From: Vreelandella olivaria
Lineage (GTDB): Bacteria > Pseudomonadota > Gammaproteobacteria > Pseudomonadales > Halomonadaceae
Length of the DNA: 64,000 nt
NCBI RefSeq assembly: GCF_023507745.1
Contig: NZ_JALPZO010000039.1
Location: 22,703 to 86,702, forward strand
Direction: 5' to 3'
Shown here in pieces: positions 18,941 through 29,007 of this stretch. How positions within the stretch are numbered: the first letter of the stretch is position 1; every line of letters starts with the position of its first letter. The notes beneath the pieces were generated by a model that saw nothing but the letters and a program-made list of their open reading frames with translations, was not told where the DNA came from and did no database searches. Position numbers and translations under genes: made by a program.

Positions 18941-18971
18941 AATAAAAACCCACCGCTCGTTAAGCGGTGGG
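18941..18971 (-). terminator. Rho-independent terminator of the alcohol dehydrogenase gene
   Basis: On the minus strand CCCACCGCT, a 5-base loop and AGCGGTGGG are followed by TTTTTATT. It lies 20 bases after the stop at 18991. Confidence 0.9.
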
Positions 18972-18990
18972 TCGTTGGGCTCTCCATGGA

Positions 18991-20052
18991 TTAAGCAGGC
19001 ATACTCTTAATCGTTGCCATATCAATCACAAAACGATAGCGCACATCCCCTCTTTCCATGCGCTCAAAGCCTTCGTTAATGTTATTGATATCCAGCATTT
19101 CGATATCGCAGGTAATATTCTGCTCGGCACATAACGCAAGCAGCTCTTCAGTTTCAGCAATGCCACCAATCAGCGACCCAGCGATGACCCGGCGCTTGAA
19201 AACCAGGTTAAACGCTTCAATCGCGGGTTCAATAGGCTCTAGCAGCCCCACCAGAATATGCGTGCCGTCATATGTCAACGCCGCCAGATAGGGATTCAGA
19301 TCGTGCTGAACGGGAATGGTATCCAGCATAAAATCGAAAGTTCCCGCGACAGCCTCCATCTGTGTCTGATCGCTGGAGACCACGACATGGTCCGCGCCAT
19401 TGCGCTTGGCCTCTTCTATTTTGGCATCCGAGCGAGTAAATACGGTGACTTCCGCCCCCAATGCTTTCGCCAGCTTTACGCCCATGTGACCTAAGCCACC
19501 CATGCCGATAACACCAATTTTGTGGCCTTTACCAACCCCAAAATGCTTAAGCGGCGAGTAGGTGGTAATGCCTGCGCACATAATGGGGGCAGCGGATGCC
19601 AGATCAATGCCATCAGGCATTTTCAGTACAAAGTGTTCGCTAACCACGATGGCATCAGAATAACCACCTTGCGTTAAGGTACCATCCTGGCGATCAGGGC
19701 TGCCGTAAGTCATGGTGAACCCTTCCAGACAGTACTGCTCTACGCCATCTTTACAGGCAGCACAGCTGCGGCAGGAATCCACCATGCAGCCCACACCCAC
19801 CAGGTCACCCGCTTTAAAACGGGTGACGCCACTGCCTACCGCCGTGACACGGCCAACAATTTCGTGGCCGGGCACAACAGGGTATTGGCTCATTCCCCAG
19901 TCGTTACGTGCAAAGTGCAGATCACTGTGGCAAACACCGCAGTAAAGGATTTCAATGGCGACATCGTCTGCACGTGGCTCGCGACGATCAAACGTAAATG
20001 GCGCAAGTGGCTTATCCGCTGCAAACGCCGCGTAGGATGTTGCTTGGCTCAT
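18991..20052 (-). CDS. Zinc-dependent NAD(P) alcohol/aldehyde dehydrogenase, YahK/CAD type
   Basis: A 353-residue medium-chain dehydrogenase. Catalytic zinc ligands are in CGVCHSDLH and GHEIVG. The structural zinc is bound by a four-cysteine lobe (CRSCAACKDGVEQYC). The nucleotide site is GMGGLGHMGVKLAKALG. These features fit the YahK/AdhC group, which reduces aldehydes to alcohols with NADPH. The start at 20052 has AAGGAG 8 bases upstream. It is a single gene with its own terminator. The physiological aldehyde is not evident from context. Confidence 0.92.
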   Translation of the reverse strand: MSQATSYAAFAADKPLAPFTFDRREPRADDVAIEILYCGVCHSDLHFARNDWGMSQYPVVPGHEIVGRVTAVGSGVTRFKAGDLVGVGCMVDSCRSCAACKDGVEQYCLEGFTMTYGSPDRQDGTLTQGGYSDAIVVSEHFVLKMPDGIDLASAAPIMCAGITTYSPLKHFGVGKGHKIGVIGMGGLGHMGVKLAKALGAEVTVFTRSDAKIEEAKRNGADHVVVSSDQTQMEAVAGTFDFMLDTIPVQHDLNPYLAALTYDGTHILVGLLEPIEPAIEAFNLVFKRRVIAGSLIGGIAETEELLALCAEQNITCDIEMLDINNINEGFERMERGDVRYRFVIDMATIKSMPA

Positions 20053-20126
20053 GAAAACTCCTTTTTGCAATAATCCCGCTTATCGATAAGAGCAAGGTTC
20101 ACGGTAACTTCGCGCAGTGTGCCAAT

Positions 20127-20264
20127 ATGATCAAAACTTCGTACCCACCCACTTTGCCAAACGACGTTACCGTTAAACAACCAGCCCAGCAGGCAAAATC
20201 AGGTGTTTCTACCTATACCGTATCACAAGCAGATAACACAGGCCTTGCCCCGCCCAATACTTAA
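20127..20264 (+). CDS. Possible 45-residue small protein
   Basis: An ATG at 20127 opens a 45-codon frame (MIKTSYPPTLPNDV..., ending GLAPPNT) whose TAA overlaps the first bases of a perfect 15-bp terminator. A stop placed exactly at a terminator supports real translation. The ribosome binding site is weak. Composition is Pro/Thr/Gln-rich and hydrophilic, with no membrane segment or known motif. I do not recognise it. The alternative is a non-coding stretch upstream of a terminator that serves the opposite strand. Confidence 0.4.
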   Translation: MIKTSYPPTLPNDVTVKQPAQQAKSGVSTYTVSQADNTGLAPPNT

Positions 20265-20298
20265 AGTGGCTGCGCTTTAATCAAGCGCAGCCACTTTT
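20263..20298. terminator. Strong bidirectional terminator
   Basis: AAAGTGGCTGCGCTT (20263-20277) and its exact complement (20283-20297) enclose a 5-base loop, with TTTTATTGT following on the plus strand. It can end the small plus-strand frame and, on the other strand, the glyoxalase-fold gene whose stop is about 110 bases away. Confidence 0.85.
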
Positions 20299-20409
20299 AT
20301 TGTAGGACAGCCATAGCATAAACCAGACAGCGCTCGCGATTGACCAGCGAAGCATTTTCCCTAATTCAGCCGGGACTATACGTGCTACGGGCATAACTGC
20401 CCATCAGCC

Positions 20410-20835
20410 TTACTTGGCGAAAATCTGGCTCTTATCTTTAAACGCTTTAAACTCCAGCGCGTTACCACAGGGGTCGAGTAGGAACATGGTCGCCTGCTCG
20501 CCTACTTCACCTTTGAAGCGAATGTAGGGTTCGATCACAAAATCAGTATCTCGCGCTTTCAAGCGCTCCGCCAGTGTTTCCCACTCGTCCCACTCAAGGA
20601 TAACGCCGAAATGAGGTACCGGCACATTATGACCATCCACTGGATTGGTATGCGCGCTCTCTTGCCCTGGGGTTTTGGGGTGCTCGTGAATAACCAGTTG
20701 ATGGCCGAAGAAGTTAAAGTCGACCCAATGCTCACTGGAACGGCCCTCTTCAAGACCGAACACATCATTGTAGAAAGCACGTGCCAGGGCAACATCGTAA
20801 ACAGGAATAGCCAGATGGAAAGGGGAAAGGCTCAT
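20410..20835 (-). CDS. VOC family (glyoxalase/dioxygenase fold) protein
   Basis: A 141-residue vicinal-oxygen-chelate protein made of two beta-alpha-beta units. Candidate metal ligands are the N-terminal HLAIPV histidine, the HFGVIL histidine and the glutamate in NALEFKAF near the C-terminus. The family covers glyoxalases, ring-cleavage dioxygenases and resistance proteins, and the substrate is unknown. It is divergent from a LysR-type regulator across about 150 bases, so that regulator may control it. Confidence 0.88.
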   Translation of the reverse strand: MSLSPFHLAIPVYDVALARAFYNDVFGLEEGRSSEHWVDFNFFGHQLVIHEHPKTPGQESAHTNPVDGHNVPVPHFGVILEWDEWETLAERLKARDTDFVIEPYIRFKGEVGEQATMFLLDPCGNALEFKAFKDKSQIFAK

Positions 20836-20983
20836 TATCGTCTCCAGTCAGAAAAAGTACGTTATTAAAATGGGTAGCGCTCTTTACCACCACCGTGCCA
20901 TTATCCTAAAACGCGCCATACGAAAATAAAATCAATTGTTTTTTGGCTAATTCACAAAAATTATTGATGAAATTAATGCCTAC

Positions 20984-21865
20984 ATGATTAGAGAACTTAA
21001 AACGCTGGTAGCGGTTGCCCAACAAGGCACCTTTGCCGCAGCGGGGCAAACAATTGGCCTGACGCAGGCAGCCGTTAGCGCTCAGATGAAGCGTCTTGAA
21101 GAGTCCTTGGGCGTTACACTGTTTGAGCGTCATGGCCGAACAGCGGTACTTACTCAACGGGGCCGGGAAACCCTTCAGCAGGCGCATACGCTCTTGGCGT
21201 TATATAGCACGCTTGGAGCATCCACTAGCGGCCAGGGACTGAGTACCAGGGTCAACATCGGTGCGATTGCGTCGATTCAGCGCACGCTGCTTCCAGATAT
21301 ACTGGCACGCTTTCATCGCCAGTTTCCAGAGTGCCGTTCACGGGTGATACCGGGGCTTTCCATGGACTTAATGAATCAAGTGGATGCCGGCAAATTGGAT
21401 ATGGCAGTGATCATACGCCCGCCCTTTTCTCTGCATAGCGATTTACGCTGGACACCCCTTGCCCATGAGCCATTTCGCTTAATTGCATCGCGTAAAGTTG
21501 AAGGCGAGCAGTGGCGCGAGCTGCTGGCTACGCACCCTTTTGTACGCTACGACCGCGCTTCCTTTGGGGGTCGTCAGGTGGATCGGTTTTTAAGGGAGAA
21601 TCACTGCCACGTGCAGGAAGTATGCGAAGTTGATGAGCTAGACGCCATTGTTCAATTGGTAGCCAACGGGGTGGGCGTAGCCCTGGTTCCCCAGCCGCAA
21701 GCACTAAAGCGCTGGCCAAAAGGCGTTCGAGCCATTGATCTCGGCGAATACACCTTTCATCGGGATATCGGCCTTGTTCATCGTGTCAACAGCCACTTAA
21801 GTGAACCAACACGCGCCTTCGCCCAATTAATTTGTGCGACAGCACCGCCATCTGATCCCTTTTGA
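20984..21865 (+). CDS. LysR-type transcriptional regulator
   Basis: A 293-residue LysR regulator. The N-terminal winged helix (residues 1-60) includes QTIGLTQAAVSAQMKRLEESLG, and an effector-binding domain with the periplasmic-binding fold follows. It is transcribed away from the VOC gene, the standard arrangement for a LysR protein and its target, so that gene is the likely regulon member. The effector is unknown. Confidence 0.92.
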   Translation: MIRELKTLVAVAQQGTFAAAGQTIGLTQAAVSAQMKRLEESLGVTLFERHGRTAVLTQRGRETLQQAHTLLALYSTLGASTSGQGLSTRVNIGAIASIQRTLLPDILARFHRQFPECRSRVIPGLSMDLMNQVDAGKLDMAVIIRPPFSLHSDLRWTPLAHEPFRLIASRKVEGEQWRELLATHPFVRYDRASFGGRQVDRFLRENHCHVQEVCEVDELDAIVQLVANGVGVALVPQPQALKRWPKGVRAIDLGEYTFHRDIGLVHRVNSHLSEPTRAFAQLICATAPPSDPF

Positions 21866-21873
21866 GTGGCATA

Positions 21874-21903
21874 AAAACGCCAGCCTGCTGGCTGGCGCTT
21901 TAG
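21874..21903 (-). terminator. Terminator between convergent LysR and mqo genes
   Basis: CGCCAGCC (21878-21885), TGCT loop, GGCTGGCG (21890-21897). On the minus strand the stem is followed by TTTTTAT, so it mainly ends mqo transcripts. On the plus strand only CTTT follows. Confidence 0.85.
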
Positions 21904-21923
21904 CTCTGAAGCAACTGCGTCGC

Positions 21924-23633
21924 TTACACCTCAGTTATCACCTCTTCTTCGGTGTTTTCTTCTTCAGTAGCTTCTTGCTCAGTGCTTTCTTCCTCGCCAT
22001 CGTCTACTTCGGCACCTTCCTGGCTCTCTTCTGTCGCTTCGTCTTGTACAGCTTCTCCGGTACCTTCCGCAGCAGCCAGATTCATTGGCTCATCCAACTG
22101 CAATACCCGTGCGGTATAAGCGCGTACTTCACTCAGTAACTCGGGGTTTTCAGAAAGCTGTTGACCATAAGAAGGCACAATCTGGGTCAGGGTTTCCTGC
22201 CACTCATCACTGACAACCCGGTCGGGGAATACACGGTTAAGGAGGCTCAACATGATAGGAGGTGCGGTAGAAGCGCCTGGAGAAGCCCCTAACAGGGCAG
22301 ATATGGTGCCGTCTTCAGACGTTACCACTTCGGTACCGAACTGCAGCACACCGCCCTTTTCAGGGTCATTTTTAATGATTTGCACCCGCTGCCCTGCCGT
22401 CCATAACTGCCAGTCATCACGGTTAGCTTCTGGATAAAATGCTTGCAATGCCTCAAAACGGTCGTCATCTGACATCAGCACCTGACCGACCAAATAACGC
22501 ACCAGGCTAAAGTTATCCATACCGACTTGCATCATTGGCCAGGTATTGCTGAAGGTCATTGAGCCAAACAAGTCGGTCCAGGAACCCTCTTTTAAGAACT
22601 TACTTGAGAAGGTCGCAAAGGGCCCGAAGAACAGTGCAGGCTCTCCATCCAGGTAACGCAAGTCAAGGTGCGGCACCGACATGGGGGGTGAACCTTCGCC
22701 AGCTTTGCCATACACCTTCACACTGTGCTGTGACACAACCTCGGGGTTGGTGGTGTAAAGGAACTGCCCACCCACGGGGAAGCCTGCATAGGCATCAGCC
22801 TCGGGAATACCCGACGCTTGCAGCAGGGGCAAAGCGGCCCCACCAGCGCCAATAAACACATAGCGGGCATCAATGGTAGCTTCATCACCACTGGCCAGAT
22901 TGGCAATCGTCACCTGCCATGTATCATCATCGTTGCGCTCTAAATCGCGCACTTCACTGTTCAAGCCCAATGTAAAGTTATCGCTTTGCGCCAACGCTTC
23001 GATCATTTGGCGGGCTTGCGCACCGTAATTGACCTCGGTACCCATCTGCATGCGTGTGGCAGCTACTGGCGTGTCGTCATTTTCGCGGCCCGCCATCACC
23101 AACGGCATCCACTCAGCAATCTCTGCTGGATCTTCCGAGTACTCCATGCCTGCATAGAGCGGGTTCTGCGTCATCGTGGCATGACGTTCGCGTAAGAAAT
23201 CAACATCCGCCTCGCCCCATACCAGTGCCAGATGAGGGACCGACCGAATAAAAGATGACGGCTCACCGAGAATGCCATTATCGACCTGATGCGCCCAGAA
23301 CTGCCGTGAAATTTCGAACTGTTCAGTAACGTTAACGGCACGCTCAATCTCAACATGGCCGCTGTCATCAGGGGTATAGTTCATCTCCATAAACGCAGAG
23401 TGGCCACTACCAGCATTGTTCCAGGCATTTGAACTCTCCTGGGCAACCTGATCCATGCGCTCATAAAGATGGACATTCCAGTCGGGTTCCAACTCCTGCA
23501 GATAGGTACCCAGCGTAGCGCTCATAATACCGCCACCAATCAGCACAACATCAACCGGCTCTTCTGCTGAAACGGGCATCGCCGTAAGCGCCAGAAGCGG
23601 CGAGCAGAATAAAAAGCTAAAACGTTTTTGCAT
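21924..23633 (-). CDS. mqo: Malate:quinone oxidoreductase with acidic C-terminal tail
   Basis: FAD-dependent enzyme that oxidises malate to oxaloacetate and passes electrons to the quinone pool at the membrane. The N-terminus has a signal-like hydrophobic stretch, as in E. coli Mqo, then the FAD site [15 protein letters not shown] and the family block [14 protein letters not shown]. Length is 569. The last 60 or so residues form a glutamate-rich tail not needed for the core fold. This may be a salt adaptation or a surface-charge feature in a halophile. It is a single gene with its own terminator. Confidence 0.95.
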   Translation of the reverse strand: MQKRFSFLFCSPLLALTAMPVSAEEPVDVVLIGGGIMSATLGTYLQELEPDWNVHLYERMDQVAQESSNAWNNAGSGHSAFMEMNYTPDDSGHVEIERAVNVTEQFEISRQFWAHQVDNGILGEPSSFIRSVPHLALVWGEADVDFLRERHATMTQNPLYAGMEYSEDPAEIAEWMPLVMAGRENDDTPVAATRMQMGTEVNYGAQARQMIEALAQSDNFTLGLNSEVRDLERNDDDTWQVTIANLASGDEATIDARYVFIGAGGAALPLLQASGIPEADAYAGFPVGGQFLYTTNPEVVSQHSVKVYGKAGEGSPPMSVPHLDLRYLDGEPALFFGPFATFSSKFLKEGSWTDLFGSMTFSNTWPMMQVGMDNFSLVRYLVGQVLMSDDDRFEALQAFYPEANRDDWQLWTAGQRVQIIKNDPEKGGVLQFGTEVVTSEDGTISALLGASPGASTAPPIMLSLLNRVFPDRVVSDEWQETLTQIVPSYGQQLSENPELLSEVRAYTARVLQLDEPMNLAAAEGTGEAVQDEATEESQEGAEVDDGEEESTEQEATEEENTEEEVITEV

Positions 23634-23782
23634 GTCATATCCCTGACGATACAGAAATAAGGTGCCGGTGCAGTAGGTGCCCAGCGTCGAGGGGGTAATA
23701 TTTATCTACGAAAGTCTAACAAAGTTAGTTGTCCTAGTGAATATGATAGGCAACTTAGATGAGAATGAAAGGAATTTAACCA

Positions 23783-23995
23783 ATGAAGCCAGCAGATCTG
23801 GAAAAACTTGTTACGCGGACGATGCCTTTTGGTAAATATGAAGGCTGGATCATCGCCGATTTACCAGGCCCCTACCTAAACTGGTTTGCGCGGGAAGGGT
23901 TTCCAGCAGGAGAAATTGGCCAGCTTCTGCATTTGATGCATGAAATTGATCACAATGGTTTAAGCAGCCTGCTTGATCCGCTCCGCAAACCCTAA
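23783..23995 (+). CDS. DUF3820 family small protein
   Basis: A 70-residue protein matching DUF3820: the motif MPFGKYEGWIIADLP followed by YLNWFAREGFP is diagnostic. The function is unknown. AAGGAA lies 9 bases before the ATG. It stands alone between mqo and the convergent small genes that follow. Confidence 0.85.
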   Translation: MKPADLEKLVTRTMPFGKYEGWIIADLPGPYLNWFAREGFPAGEIGQLLHLMHEIDHNGLSSLLDPLRKP

Positions 23996-24004
23996 CAGCA
24001 TTAG

Positions 24005-24358
24005 CTAACGCAGGGACTCAAGTGCTTGCTGACGCTCAGCCCGGTAATCTGTTTCATGACGAGAAGCATCTTCACTAAATCGGCCCAGTTGGACAGCGAG
24101 TTCGAAGAATCCTGCCGCAGGCATATCGTCTCCCCGACGGCTAATAACCAGTGAAGAAATAAAAGGACGTTGAGCCACCGCGTCCTCTCTCATAAGCTGC
24201 TCCAACGCTTGGGTGACACGCTGAATCGTCCGTGGCGGCATAAGCCCCAGTGCATTGGCTACCTGCTGGTAGGTCATGGGGAGCGCGTCATCCGGCGCGG
24301 TGCCTAGCAGTTTGCGCACTTGTAACCCAAGTGCCGTCTCGGAATCAGGCCGTGTCAT
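24005..24358 (-). CDS. Small protein with winged-helix-like segment, unknown function
   Basis: A 117-residue soluble protein. The segment YQQVANALGLMPPRTIQRVTQALEQL looks like a helix-turn-helix. The YxxVAxxxG...RTIxRVTxAL spacing also recalls the DNA-binding part of alkyltransferase-like proteins, but the cysteine/tryptophan active-site box is missing. Its ATG overlaps the stop of the GFA gene (24355-24358), so the two are co-translated. I do not assign a function. Confidence 0.65.
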   Translation of the reverse strand: MTRPDSETALGLQVRKLLGTAPDDALPMTYQQVANALGLMPPRTIQRVTQALEQLMREDAVAQRPFISSLVISRRGDDMPAAGFFELAVQLGRFSEDASRHETDYRAERQQALESLR

Positions 24359-24756
24359 GAAGGTTTAAATCTCTCAAACTGTGGTAATTCGTCACTAATA
24401 CTAAACCAGCTTGCCTTGCTGCTTACAAAGGCATGGTACTGCGTCTTTGCCGTTACCGGCGTATCCAACGTCCCCAGGCGTAGCCGCTTAATAGCAGGTA
24501 AGTCATCACGGGCACTATAGAGCGGGCTGCCACACAGTCGGCAGAAAACCCTCGCTTTATTAGCGCTAGCCCTGAATTCAGCAAGTTGCTGTTGGCCGGT
24601 GGTAATGGTAAAGGCACTTGATCGAATAGGTGCGACTGCTGCAAACGCACTGCCCTGGGCTCTTTGGCACTGGCGACAGTGGCACATTGAAATCTCGTCA
24701 ATAACCCCATCGTATTGATAAGTGATTTGACCGCACAAGCAGCTACCCTTAAGCAT
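24355..24756 (-). CDS. GFA/CENP-V family zinc protein
   Basis: A 133-residue glutathione-dependent formaldehyde-activating (GFA) fold protein. Zinc-binding cysteines are visible as CLCGQITY, MCHCRQCQRAQGS and FCRLCGSPLY, the full family pattern. The original Gfa enzyme makes S-hydroxymethylglutathione, but most members have no proven activity. It starts the two-gene operon with the small winged-helix-like protein. Confidence 0.9.
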   Translation of the reverse strand: MLKGSCLCGQITYQYDGVIDEISMCHCRQCQRAQGSAFAAVAPIRSSAFTITTGQQQLAEFRASANKARVFCRLCGSPLYSARDDLPAIKRLRLGTLDTPVTAKTQYHAFVSSKASWFSISDELPQFERFKPS

Positions 24757-24813
24757 TATTGTTCTCCTTGTTCATGATCGCCAAGCCAGACAGTCGCCCT
24801 GCGCGCCTTGCAG

Positions 24814-25176
24814 TTAATGTACCTGCTTGGATCGGACAACCTCTTCACGGGCAAGAATCTGCCTGGCATCCAGCCCGCCAATAGGCACCTCGACATTTTT
24901 GGGGATCTCTCCGCTTAGTTGCAGGGCCTGATAACGAAGTGCGCAAACGCGCAAAAAGGAGGTGAAGTTACCCAGGTCATGCCCTGCGTCGATGGATTCG
25001 TGGTAAAGCCGTGTAATCATCTGAGCGGTATTCATACCATCACGCTGGGCAATCTCTTCCAGCAACCGCCAGAAGTAGTTTTCCATCCGCACACTGGTGA
25101 CCATGCCATCAATGCGCAGTGAGTGAGTGGCACTTCGCCATAGTTCAGGGTCAGCCTCTATAAAAAGTTTGCACAT
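24814..25176 (-). CDS. Ribbon-helix-helix domain protein
   Basis: A 120-residue protein with a ribbon-helix-helix-type region in the middle (TSVRMENYFWRLLEEIAQRD, then helix MNTAQMITRLYHES). This matches the RHH_4 type found as standalone proteins in Proteobacteria. The ATG at 25176 is chosen because GGGGAG precedes it at normal spacing, over GTG codons at 25179 and 25182. It may be a small DNA-binding regulator; no target is evident. Confidence 0.75.
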   Translation of the reverse strand: MCKLFIEADPELWRSATHSLRIDGMVTSVRMENYFWRLLEEIAQRDGMNTAQMITRLYHESIDAGHDLGNFTSFLRVCALRYQALQLSGEIPKNVEVPIGGLDARQILAREEVVRSKQVH

Positions 25177-25278
25177 CACCACTCCCCTCTCTGGTGTTTT
25201 ATATGGGACACGTTAAGCATAGTGCGCTGCCGGAAAGTGCGCCCAGCGGTACTGGGCGCAAAAGCAATTTATTGAACC

Positions 25279-25848
25279 CTACTTATCAAGTAGCGCCATA
25301 AACTGGGCAAGCCATGCAGGATGGGCAGGCCAGGCGGGAGCCGTTACCAAATTGCCATCAGTGACGGCATCAGTCACTTCCAGATTGGCAAATCGACCGC
25401 CCGCCAACTCCACTTCTGGCTGGCAGGCCGGATAAGCGGAGCACTGCTTGCCTTCGAGTACTTTCGCCGCAGCCAGCAGTTGTGCACCATGACAAATGGC
25501 CGCCACCGGCTTTTGGGTATCAAAGAAATGCCGCACCATTGCCAGTACATCCTGGTTAAGCCGCAGATATTCCGGTGCCCGGCCACCTGGGATAACTAAC
25601 GCATCGTAATCAGCTGGATTAATCGATGCAAAGTCTGCATTTAGGGCAAACCGGTGCCCTGGTTTTTCTGTGTAGGTCTGGTCACCTTCAAAGTCGTGGA
25701 TCGCTGTCGCCACCGTATCCCCGGATACTGTATGGGGGCATACCGCGTCTACCCGATGCCCTACCGCCATCAGCGCCTGAAAGGGCACCATGGTTTCGTA
25801 ATCTTCGGTGAAATCACCAGTAATCATTAAAATACGTTTGCTGCTCAT
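25279..25848 (-). CDS. DJ-1/PfpI family protein
   Basis: A 189-residue class I glutamine amidotransferase-like protein. The reactive cysteine is in the nucleophile elbow [10 protein letters not shown] and the acidic partner is in the EDYETM region, as in PfpI/YhbO and DJ-1 proteins that act as deglycases, chaperones or peptidases. The start at 25848 has AGGAG upstream; an in-frame start 135 bases earlier would add an unrelated leader. Single gene. Confidence 0.9.
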   Translation of the reverse strand: MSSKRILMITGDFTEDYETMVPFQALMAVGHRVDAVCPHTVSGDTVATAIHDFEGDQTYTEKPGHRFALNADFASINPADYDALVIPGGRAPEYLRLNQDVLAMVRHFFDTQKPVAAICHGAQLLAAAKVLEGKQCSAYPACQPEVELAGGRFANLEVTDAVTDGNLVTAPAWPAHPAWLAQFMALLDK

Positions 25849-25965
25849 CTCAATACTCCTTGTCGTTATCAATTGAGGTGGAGAGCACACCCATGGCGTG
25901 CAGGATGAGACTAACAATTCCCTTTCTGAAGCAGGTAGTACGCTGTTACTACAGTGAACAGCCAG

Positions 25966-26003
25966 GAATAAAAAGCCCGCCAACGGGTAACTGTGACGGG
26001 CTG
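25966..26003 (-). terminator. Terminator of the second chemoreceptor gene
   Basis: On the minus strand AGCCCG, an imperfect loop region and CGGGCT are followed by TTTTTATT. It lies 15 bases past the stop at 26018. Confidence 0.75.
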
Positions 26004-26017
26004 AGAGGGGACGGCGT

Positions 26018-28147
26018 TTACTTCAAACGGGCAACGGATTCCTGTTTGGGTAACGAGATAGGACGCTGCCCACCACTATGATTCTCACCGCTATGGTTAA
26101 CATGGAAACGGCTGACCAAGGTATGCATATCGCTCGCACGCTCATCCAGGGTTTGGCTGGCACTGGAGGCATCCTGGACTAACCGCGCATTTTGATGCGT
26201 CACCTCATCCAACTGAGATATCGCCAGATTGATCTGGTCAATACCCGATGATTGCTCTTGGGTGGCACTGGCTATTTCCGTCACGTAACGGGTCACTTCC
26301 GTCAGGCTATCAATAATTTCCTGCAAATGCGTACTGGAGGCGGTGACCAAATGCTCCCCTTCACTCACTTTTTGTACGCTGTCGTCCACCAGATGACGAA
26401 TTTGGGCAGCCTCTTCCGCACTACGACCAGCCAACTTACGCACCTCTTGTGCCACCACCGCAAAGCCACGCCCCTGCTCACCTGCTCTGGCAGCCTCAAC
26501 AGAGGCATTTAGCGCCAATAGATTGGTTTGAAAAGCGATATCGTCAATAGCTTTGATAATGGAGGTGATTTTTGCGCTGGACTGGCGTATCTCACTCATC
26601 GCCTCAGTGGTGCGTTTTGCAACATCTCCAGCAGAGCGGGCACGCTGATCCACATTGCCACTTGCACCTTTGGCCTGGTCCGCATAATCAGCCGTTTGCT
26701 TCATTGTGGCAGTGATTTGCTCAAGGCTGGAGGCGGTTTCGGCCAGGGAAGCTGCCTGCTGATCAGTACGCTGAGATAAATTTTCGTTACCCGCAGCAAT
26801 TTGCCTGCTGCTGGAGGCAATGGCTTCCGCGCTGGTGCGAATTTGCGCCACCATGCCTTCAAAGGTATCCATCATGCGGTTAAAGGCTTGCGCCGTCTGC
26901 CCTACTTCATCATTACGTTCCAATGCCAAGCGCATCGAAAGATCAGCGTTTTCACCGGCTGCACCGCTTATATTTTCCATTTGTTGGCGCATAGCAACAA
27001 GAGGCCCCAGCACACGCACCAGAGTGCGCCAGCCAAAAATAGCCAACACAACAATCACAACCAGCGTAATAATAATTAATAGGGTAAGGCCAGCGTGGGC
27101 CATAACCTCTGCTTCATTGCTAGCGTTGGTGGCCTGTTCAAAAATGACATCGCCAATGTCATTGAGAGAACGACGCAGCTCTTCGGTCGCTAGGGCAACG
27201 CTTGTCAGTGCCTCCTGTACCTGTGCGCCTAGCGCCAGTTGCTGTTGGCGTAGCGCGAAGACTGAATCCGCGTCCTCCACCATTAGTCCATTCAGCTCAA
27301 GGAGCACACTATCCAAATTGTTGATCATCTCACGCTGCTCAACTTCAGTGCTGGGCGCTTGTGCAATAGCAACCAATGACTCCCTGGCTAGCGAGACTTG
27401 CTGAGGAATGGCGTTATTACGTAAATCCGCCAGTGCATCAATATTATTGATCTGCATCATCCGGTGGCTAAGGTCAGACAGCGTGGCCAGAGCCATACGC
27501 ACGTGACCGCTTAAACGCCCAATATCCACCCGCGGAGCAAACATATCATCCAGTAGTTGTGTGGGTAGCGTGGTGGTGCCCTCATCTCTCCAGGCTTCCA
27601 TCAAGTCCCGCTGGCTTAGCTCGCGGCGGGTTTGCGCAAGCGCCGTGTGGCTCGCAATTTCCTCAGCACTCAACACCACATTGGGGATAGCGGCCTCCAT
27701 CTGACTAATTCTGGCGGCCATTTGCACCTGCAAACCCAATGCTTCTCTGCGAACAGCCTCCAGCGCTTCATCCCCCTCTACCAGTGTTTGGTAGTGGTGA
27801 TCCAGGGCAGCCAGTTGGTCCGCCTGCCCCCTTTGCTCAATACTGTTCAAACCCTCCCGCGCTTGAATAAACCTCTCATTAAGCGTGCTACGCGGGGTCA
27901 CACTTGCCAGTTCATCTTCACTTTCAGCAGCAAGCAAATCAGCATGGCGCTGACCAAAGGCCCCCGTGGCCAGTACCAGGCTACGACTGGCATCCTGTAG
28001 TGGCAGCACATCGCCCGTGATGTAATGTTGAGCATTAATAAGCCGCTGGTTGGTTGCCCAGCCGGTAGCAGCCAATACCACTGCCCCCAATACCGCCGCA
28101 ACGAAAAGGCTAATTAACATAGCTCGGATACTTAACGTCTTTTTCAT
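26018..28147 (-). CDS. Methyl-accepting chemotaxis protein, long periplasmic domain
   Basis: A 709-residue chemoreceptor. First membrane helix at about 10-30, then a helical periplasmic domain of roughly 320 residues, longer than the common 150-residue bundle and consistent with a double four-helix (HBM/TorS-like) sensor. The second helix ([20 protein letters not shown]) is near 350-370, then HAMP and a signalling hairpin with [20 protein letters not shown]. No xWxxF tail is present; it ends VARLK. Ligands of such large bundles are often organic acids, but none is proven here. Single gene. Confidence 0.92.
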   Translation of the reverse strand: MKKTLSIRAMLISLFVAAVLGAVVLAATGWATNQRLINAQHYITGDVLPLQDASRSLVLATGAFGQRHADLLAAESEDELASVTPRSTLNERFIQAREGLNSIEQRGQADQLAALDHHYQTLVEGDEALEAVRREALGLQVQMAARISQMEAAIPNVVLSAEEIASHTALAQTRRELSQRDLMEAWRDEGTTTLPTQLLDDMFAPRVDIGRLSGHVRMALATLSDLSHRMMQINNIDALADLRNNAIPQQVSLARESLVAIAQAPSTEVEQREMINNLDSVLLELNGLMVEDADSVFALRQQQLALGAQVQEALTSVALATEELRRSLNDIGDVIFEQATNASNEAEVMAHAGLTLLIIITLVVIVVLAIFGWRTLVRVLGPLVAMRQQMENISGAAGENADLSMRLALERNDEVGQTAQAFNRMMDTFEGMVAQIRTSAEAIASSSRQIAAGNENLSQRTDQQAASLAETASSLEQITATMKQTADYADQAKGASGNVDQRARSAGDVAKRTTEAMSEIRQSSAKITSIIKAIDDIAFQTNLLALNASVEAARAGEQGRGFAVVAQEVRKLAGRSAEEAAQIRHLVDDSVQKVSEGEHLVTASSTHLQEIIDSLTEVTRYVTEIASATQEQSSGIDQINLAISQLDEVTHQNARLVQDASSASQTLDERASDMHTLVSRFHVNHSGENHSGGQRPISLPKQESVARLK

Positions 28148-28325
28148 TATGCGTGTTCGCTTGTGTCAGAGGTAATGCATATATCGCTTAGACAAAGCGG
28201 CGAGTTGACGGTGAGTAACCGCCCACAGGCCTGTCATCGATTCACAACATGACTAATATCGGCGGAAGACTATACGACTTAAGGCAAACACAGCTCAAAT
28301 GCTGGATAACGCAACATTTTTTAGG

Positions 28326-28940
28326 TTAGGCAGGTCGCTCCAACACAAAACGGTCGCTAATTCGAATGTAATCACTGCCCGCTAAACGCCCAACAGGTTT
28401 GAGTGCATCCATATCCACATGACGACCATCCCATATTGCATCATCCATATGGATGGCGATCACCTCAGCGAGCACTAATGTGCCGGCCAGGGGCTGGTCA
28501 CCAAAACTGATCAAGTCACGCAGCGTACAACCAAACGCAACGGGAGCATTGGCAATGCGCGGTACACTGACACCCGGCATTTCCGCTTTCTTCAGGCCGG
28601 CCAACAGAAACTCATCCTCCCCTCGTGGGAGGCTGGCGCTGGTGGTATTGAGCTCTTCAATAAGTGACTCGCTGCCAATATGAATCACGCACTCTGCCAC
28701 TTCCCGTAGATTACGCAGGGTATCTTTAGGTTCTGCACTTCCATCCAGAAGCGGAGAAAACGCCAGAATAGGTGGATTGACACTGGCTACATTAAAAAAG
28801 GAGAACGGCGCCAGATTCGTATTACCCTGCTGATCCTGTGTCGCCACCCATGCAATGGGCCTTGGGCATACGCTGCCTGATAGCAAGCGATAAATAACCC
28901 CAGGGCTTAGTGGCTCGTTATCAAGTATGTAGTCGCTCAT
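28326..28940 (-). CDS. Flavin reductase-like (DIM6/NTAB) FMN-binding protein
   Basis: A 204-residue flavin-reductase-like split-barrel protein. The FMN-binding pattern is RPIAWVATQDQQGNTNLAPFSFFNVASVNPP. Members reduce FMN for two-component monooxygenases or bind FMN for unknown reactions. The start at 28940 has AGGAG upstream. It is third in the minus-strand order GntR regulator, aconitase-family hydratase, this gene (67-base gap), so it probably belongs to that catabolic operon. Confidence 0.85.
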   Translation of the reverse strand: MSDYILDNEPLSPGVIYRLLSGSVCPRPIAWVATQDQQGNTNLAPFSFFNVASVNPPILAFSPLLDGSAEPKDTLRNLREVAECVIHIGSESLIEELNTTSASLPRGEDEFLLAGLKKAEMPGVSVPRIANAPVAFGCTLRDLISFGDQPLAGTLVLAEVIAIHMDDAIWDGRHVDMDALKPVGRLAGSDYIRISDRFVLERPA

Positions 28941-29007
28941 GGGAATTACTCTCCTTTTTGGCGTCAATAACTGCCTGGGTGTCCGACAGTTATTAGCAAC
29001 TGTGTGT

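Noticed and set aside
26820..27404. A 194-codon open frame on the plus strand
   Set aside because: It is inside the chemoreceptor gene on the opposite strand and has no recognisable domain; a by-product of its codon usage.
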